A DNA stretch of 64,000 nucleotides, taken from the NCBI GenBank assembly GCA_963703745.1, contig CAVPFL010000003.1, positions 310,001-374,000 on the forward strand, given 5' to 3'. The DNA comes from AP-15 sp963703745 (GTDB lineage Bacteria; Pseudomonadota; Alphaproteobacteria; ATCC43930; CGMCC-115725). Shown piece after piece: positions 60,703-64,000 of the stretch. Both the position numbers and the translations under genes were made by a program. The notes under the pieces are model-generated. The model saw nothing but the letters and a program-made list of their open reading frames with translations. It ran no database searches and was not told where the DNA came from. Each line of letters opens with the position of its first letter. The stretch's first letter is position 1.

Positions 60703-61788
60703 TTGTTAGCACGCGTGCTCATCGTCGGCATATCTGCCTTGAGCCTGTTCTGGTTCGGGTTTTCCCCCCGCGGAGCCCAGGCTGCATACGACTACCCCGC
60801 ATCGCAGATCGCTCCGTCGGTCGCGAACGGTCTGACCATGCCTGACATAGCCGCCATCTTGAACGAAACCGCGCCCAAGCCACCCTATTTGGTGGCCTAT
60901 CAGCTGACGACCGCCGGCCCACACCCGGCGAGCGCGGCCCCGCTCAAGGTCGTGCAAACCGACAATTCCGGATGTTCGTATCTTGCCGTATTTCACGATC
61001 CGATTCCCGACACGCCCCGGTTCGCCACCTATCTGGGTTGTTCAAGCGACCTTAAGAGTTGGCGCACGCGGGGCGAGATACACCGTCCAGCCGCCCAGCC
61101 GGACATCCGCATTCTGTCCGACGACAGCGTCCTTTACGCGGAAGAGTACATTCGATCCGGCAGGGCTTATCTGCGCATCCACTACTACGGCAACACAGGC
61201 GGTCCAGCCGGGCTCCAAGCGCTGATCGCCAATCCGGGATTGACTCCCACCAAGGCCATCACCTTGCCGGGAACGGCATCTGCCGCGGCTAACGGTACGC
61301 CTGAATTCGGCCGCATCGACTACAACGGCTCGACCGCAAGCCCAAAGATCGAAGTCAACTACCACTATTTTTATTTGGGTCGGCGCGATCTCAATGCCAT
61401 CGGCACACTGACCGACTTCGAGAGCTAGTCGGGTGCAATTGACACGACGACCTTGGTCACCAGTGCGGGCGGCAACGGCAAAATCGGCGACCGCGAGGTC
61501 TTCAAGGTCGGCTCGACGGTATACAAAGTCGTCGAGGCTCAGGTGAACCCGACATCCGGCAATGATTTCGGAGCCTGGCGCCTCTTCCTGATCAACCTGA
61601 CCGCGGGCACGATCCAGCGGCTCGATCCGGTCCTCGCCGGCGGGGCTCGCTCGCTCGGCAACCCTACGGTCTCGTTCGTAACGCTTCCGAACGGCGGGCC
61701 GGCACTTGTATTCACTTGCTTCATCTTTACCGAGAACAGCGGCACCACGCCTCCGGGCGGGCACCTGTTCGTCTATCCGCCCCGGTGA
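60703..61788 (+). pseudogene. Secreted protein gene of unknown function, interrupted by an amber stop
   Basis: About 361 codons in one frame with TAG at 61426-61428. A signal segment 'VLIVGISALSLFWFGFSPRG' begins at TTG 60703 or GTG 60715. The mature part is beta-rich with 'GCSYLAVFHDPIPDTPRFAT', 'SSDLKSWRTRGEIHRPAAQP' and 'ILSDDSVLYAEEYIRSGRAY'. After the stop the same frame continues with 'DTTTLVTSAGGNGKIGDREV' to 61788. The layout recalls sialidase/BNR-like or periplasmic lectin-like proteins, but I do not recognise a family. A single-base error would explain the amber codon. Confidence 0.55.
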
Positions 61789-61888
61789 GGAAGAGCATTG
61801 TCAGGCTGGACGCCAAGGCGATGCCGACCGTTGAAACCCGGCGGCCGAGTGTGCGAGCCTACTTAACTTGGCAACGAGAGGTGTCGCC

Positions 61889-62527
61889 ATGGCCGCAGAC
61901 GACCACACCCACGATCACGGCTCCGAGCTGTCCGAAATGCAGCTCCGGGTGCGCGCGCTGGAGACGATCCTGACCGAAAAGGGCTACATCGATCCGGCCG
62001 CACTCGATCAGATCGTCGAGAATGTCGAAACGAAAATCGGCCCGCATATCGGGGCGCGCGTCGTCGCGCGCGCCTGGGTCGATCCGGAATTCAAGCAGCG
62101 ACTGCTCGCCGATGCGACAGAGGCGGTCAATTCGGTGGCGGAGTTTGACCCCGTCGGGGCCCATCTGATCGCTGTCGAAAACACGCCGCAGACCCACAAC
62201 GTCGTCGTCTGCACCTTGTGCTCCTGCTACCCGTGGCCGGTGCTGGGGTTGCCGCCGGTGTGGTACAAATCGGCACCCTATCGCTCGCGCACCGTAATCG
62301 ACCCCAAAGGTGTGCTCGCCGATTTCGGCGTCGCCCTGTCGGCCGGCACCGATATCCGGATCTGGGATTCGACCGCCGAGACCCGCTTCTTGGTGGTGCC
62401 GATGCGGCCTGCTGGCACCGACGGCTGGAGCGAGGAGGCCCTGGCGGCCCTCGTGACCCGCGATAGCATGGTCGGCACCGGCCTGCCGAAATCGCCCGAG
62501 GAAAACAAGGCGGGGGCTGCGGGATGA
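61889..62527 (+). CDS. nthA: Cobalt-type nitrile hydratase, alpha subunit
   Basis: 212 residues from ATG 61889 after ACGAGAGG; a TTG at 61868 is less likely. The metal-binding 'VCTLCSC' has C108, C111 and C113. Thr between the first cysteines marks the cobalt type; iron enzymes have Ser there. 'LLPVAGAGVAAG'-like sequence is absent from this frame, and 'WYKSAPYRSRTVIDPKGVLADFG' is family-typical. It hydrates nitriles to amides with the beta subunit. The stop overlaps nthB (ATGA). Confidence 0.92.
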   Translation: MAADDHTHDHGSELSEMQLRVRALETILTEKGYIDPAALDQIVENVETKIGPHIGARVVARAWVDPEFKQRLLADATEAVNSVAEFDPVGAHLIAVENTPQTHNVVVCTLCSCYPWPVLGLPPVWYKSAPYRSRTVIDPKGVLADFGVALSAGTDIRIWDSTAETRFLVVPMRPAGTDGWSEEALAALVTRDSMVGTGLPKSPEENKAGAAG

Positions 62528-63180
62528 CGAATTCGATCCACGATATGGGCGGCGTGCACGGCTTCGGCCAGGTCGAAGCCGAGCCCAATGAGCCGGTCTT
62601 CCACGACCATTGGGAGGGCCGCGTCTATGCGTTGCAGCGGGCGATGGGTGCGACGGGCCTCTGGACAATCGATGGCGGGCGGGCCTCACTGGAAAACCTG
62701 CCACCGCTCGCCTATCTCGCCGCGTCCTATTACAAGCGCTGGTTCCTGGGACTGGAGCGCCGCGTCGTGGCCTATGGCCTGGTCGGCGAGGATGAGATCG
62801 CCGCTGGCCGTGCGTTGCGGCCCGGGATCCGGCTGAACCGCAAGCTGACACTCGACGATGCGAAAGCGATGTCGTTCGCGCAGTTCGACCGGCCGGCGCC
62901 CGGGCCGGCGCGCTTCAAGGTGGGCGATCTTGTGCGCACCAAGAACCTCCATCCGGCGACGCATACCCGCCTGCCGCGCTATGCCCGTGGCAAGCTCGGC
63001 AGGGTCGAGGCGGTGCGCGGCTGCCACGTCTTTCCGGATACTGCGGCGGTGGGTGCCGGCGAGAACCCACAATGGCTCTACACTGTGGTCTTCACCGGCC
63101 GCGAATTGTGGGGCGAGGAGGCCGACCCCGCGATCAAGGTCTCGATCGAGGCTTTCGAGCCCTACCTGATGCCGGTATGA
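62524..63180 (+). CDS. nthB: Nitrile hydratase, beta subunit
   Basis: 218 residues. 'SIHDMGGVHGFGQVEAEPNE' and the end 'LWGEEADPAIKVSIEAFEPYL' are conserved blocks of the beta subunit. It pairs with nthA to form the active heterodimer at the substrate cleft. Start and stop overlap both neighbours by four bases, so the operon is fully coupled. Confidence 0.92.
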   Translation: MTNSIHDMGGVHGFGQVEAEPNEPVFHDHWEGRVYALQRAMGATGLWTIDGGRASLENLPPLAYLAASYYKRWFLGLERRVVAYGLVGEDEIAAGRALRPGIRLNRKLTLDDAKAMSFAQFDRPAPGPARFKVGDLVRTKNLHPATHTRLPRYARGKLGRVEAVRGCHVFPDTAAVGAGENPQWLYTVVFTGRELWGEEADPAIKVSIEAFEPYLMPV

Positions 63181-63548
63181 GCATCGAGGAAGCTATCGCG
63201 ACGGTTCCGGGAATCCCGCGCGGCCCAGAGGGCCCGGTGTTCCGCGAGCCGTGGGAGGCTCAGGCCTTCGCGATAGCCGTCGCATTGCACGAGCGCGGCC
63301 TCTTCGGTTGGGGCGAATGGACCGCGGTGCTGGGCGACGAGATCAAGCGGGCGCAAGCCAAGGGTGATCCCGACACCGGCGAGACCTATTACCGGCACTG
63401 GCTTGCCGCCCTCGAACGCATCGTCGCCGAAAAGGGTGTCACCGACGCAGCGGCCCTGGCACATTATCGCGACGCCTGGGATCGCGCCGCCGCGCGCACC
63501 GCTCACGGCGCGCCGATCGTGCTGCAGCCCGAGGACTTCGCCGGTTAG
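63177..63548 (+). CDS. Nitrile hydratase accessory protein (activator)
   Basis: 123 residues from ATG 63177 overlapping the nthB stop. 'GPVFREPWEAQAFAIAVALH' and 'TYYRHWLAALERIVAEKGV' match the beta-subunit-like activator (P14K type) that carries cobalt to the alpha subunit. Distinct from the longer iron-type activator. No amidase or cobalt transporter gene is in view downstream; a toxin gene is convergent by 4 bases. Confidence 0.85.
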   Translation: MSIEEAIATVPGIPRGPEGPVFREPWEAQAFAIAVALHERGLFGWGEWTAVLGDEIKRAQAKGDPDTGETYYRHWLAALERIVAEKGVTDAAALAHYRDAWDRAAARTAHGAPIVLQPEDFAG

Positions 63549-64000
63549 CCCCAGTCAGACCGGGGCGATGTTCGCGACGTCGCTGCGGGATGCAGCACGG
63601 CGACCCCGTAGCGAGAGAAGTCAGCAACGTTGAAGGTTAAGATGCGGTCGATCCCGTGTGCCAACATCGCCGCGACCAGACGGGCGTCATAGAGCTGGGT
63701 GCCCAGCACTCGGTGGGTTATGACGAGGCCCTTCCATATCGGATAGATCGACGGATCGTCTGCCGTCACCTCAAACAGCCGCTCGATCGTGGCAATTTCG
63801 GCCGCGAGGGCCGCAGCGCTCAGGCCAAGACCGTTGGCCGCTCCGACCGGCCGCGTCGCCGCCGCCCAAAATTCGGCAATGTTCTGGGGCGTCACATAAA
63901 GCGTCTCGCCGGCAAGGCGCGCTCGGGTGATGCCGTCGCTTGCCGCCGGATATTGTCGATGGTTCGGCTGCGCCAGGCGCAACAGCACGTTGGTATCGAT
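63545..64000 (-). CDS. PIN domain toxin (VapC-like), 5' partial
   Basis: The frame enters the window as 'IDTNVLLRLAQPNHRQYPA', the usual VapC opening with its first Asp, so only the first few residues are missing. Further acidic positions are 'QNIAEFWAAA' and 'YDARLVAAML', then 'ILTFNVADFSRYG'. PIN toxins cleave RNA, often initiator tRNA or rRNA, and are neutralised by an adjacent antitoxin, which should lie just beyond 64000. Its stop overlaps the NHase activator stop. Confidence 0.8.
   Translation of the reverse strand: MDTNVLLRLAQPNHRQYPAASDGITRARLAGETLYVTPQNIAEFWAAATRPVGAANGLGLSAAALAAEIATIERLFEVTADDPSIYPIWKGLVITHRVLGTQLYDARLVAAMLAHGIDRILTFNVADFSRYGVAVLHPAATSRTSPRSDWG

Noticed and set aside
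1..64000. UGA read as tryptophan throughout (alternative genetic code)
   Set aside because: Most intact genes end in TGA at the expected family C-terminus, and Trp codons elsewhere are TGG.
1..64000. tRNA, rRNA or CRISPR array
   Set aside because: No cloverleaf with a GGTTCRA-type T loop, no rRNA-like sequence and no regularly spaced repeats were seen by eye; a tRNA search program was not available.

Overview
The window looks like a high-GC alphaproteobacterial chromosome, of uncertain order (Hyphomicrobiales or Rhodospirillales style). The best support is the block pcm-like methyltransferase, tolC-like outer-membrane factor, popZ, valS (36.7-39.6 kb): PopZ is an alphaproteobacterial pole organiser and this neighbourhood is familiar from that class. 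The KamA-like radical SAM protein, ErpA-type protein, LabA-type NYN protein, family-5-like uracil-DNA glycosylase and smpB-dapA pair agree. Many genes are typical of a soil or plant-associated metabolic generalist: M81/MlrC, class III CoA transferase, RidA, cupins, FAH, EthD and cobalt-type nitrile hydratase.

Layout. 0-8.5 kb: the tail of an AhpD-like gene with an in-frame UGA in a CxxU position, then DUF502, an acetyltransferase, MlrC, a coupled pair of small proteins, a methyltransferase, an MBL lactonase, a double hotdog protein, a CinA-C amidase and a PqqC/TenA-like protein. 9-12.5 kb: a cold-response-like cluster of DEAD-box helicase, CxxC miniprotein, fatty acid desaturase, small proteins and rpsU. 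12.5-18.2 kb: a metabolic island flanked by two collinear remnants of a transketolase-like gene. 18.5-27.2 kb: a type I restriction-modification locus with an AbiE module built in (hsdM, abiEi, a single ORF fusing AbiEii toxin to HsdS, and hsdR carrying a C-terminal AlbA_2/Schlafen-like domain, a stop codon and a frameshift). 27.3-45.1 kb: housekeeping genes (transketolase-like enzyme, erpA, xth, K+ channel, KamA-like, valS, popZ, tolC, pcm, folK, NYN, UDG, smpB, dapA, slt). 45.1-50.9 kb: a surface-polysaccharide region (ABC exporter, glycosidase-glycosyltransferase fusion) with a galE remnant and an interrupted rfbD. 51-53.3 kb: an aminotransferase and an FAH-family hydrolase.

53.4-59.5 kb is a gene graveyard: REP-like palindromes, a DUF5681 gene, an intact Gfo/Idh oxidoreductase, broken PEBP and HpaB-like genes, and a permuted second copy of the Gfo/Idh gene. 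That second copy is split by a 1156-bp element with 38-bp Tn3-type inverted repeats and a 7-bp direct duplication. The element carries only a short-chain dehydrogenase and no transposase, so it is a candidate mobile insertion cassette. 59.5-64 kb: EthD, an Asp/Glu racemase-like protein, an interrupted secreted protein, a nitrile hydratase operon and a partial PIN toxin.

The four most notable items are the AbiEii-HsdS fusion inside the restriction operon, the transposase-less Tn3-type cassette, the candidate selenoprotein with a matching hairpin, and the transketolase remnants bracketing 5.4 kb. Several genes carry single stops or indels. Whether these are biological or sequencing errors cannot be settled from the sequence alone.
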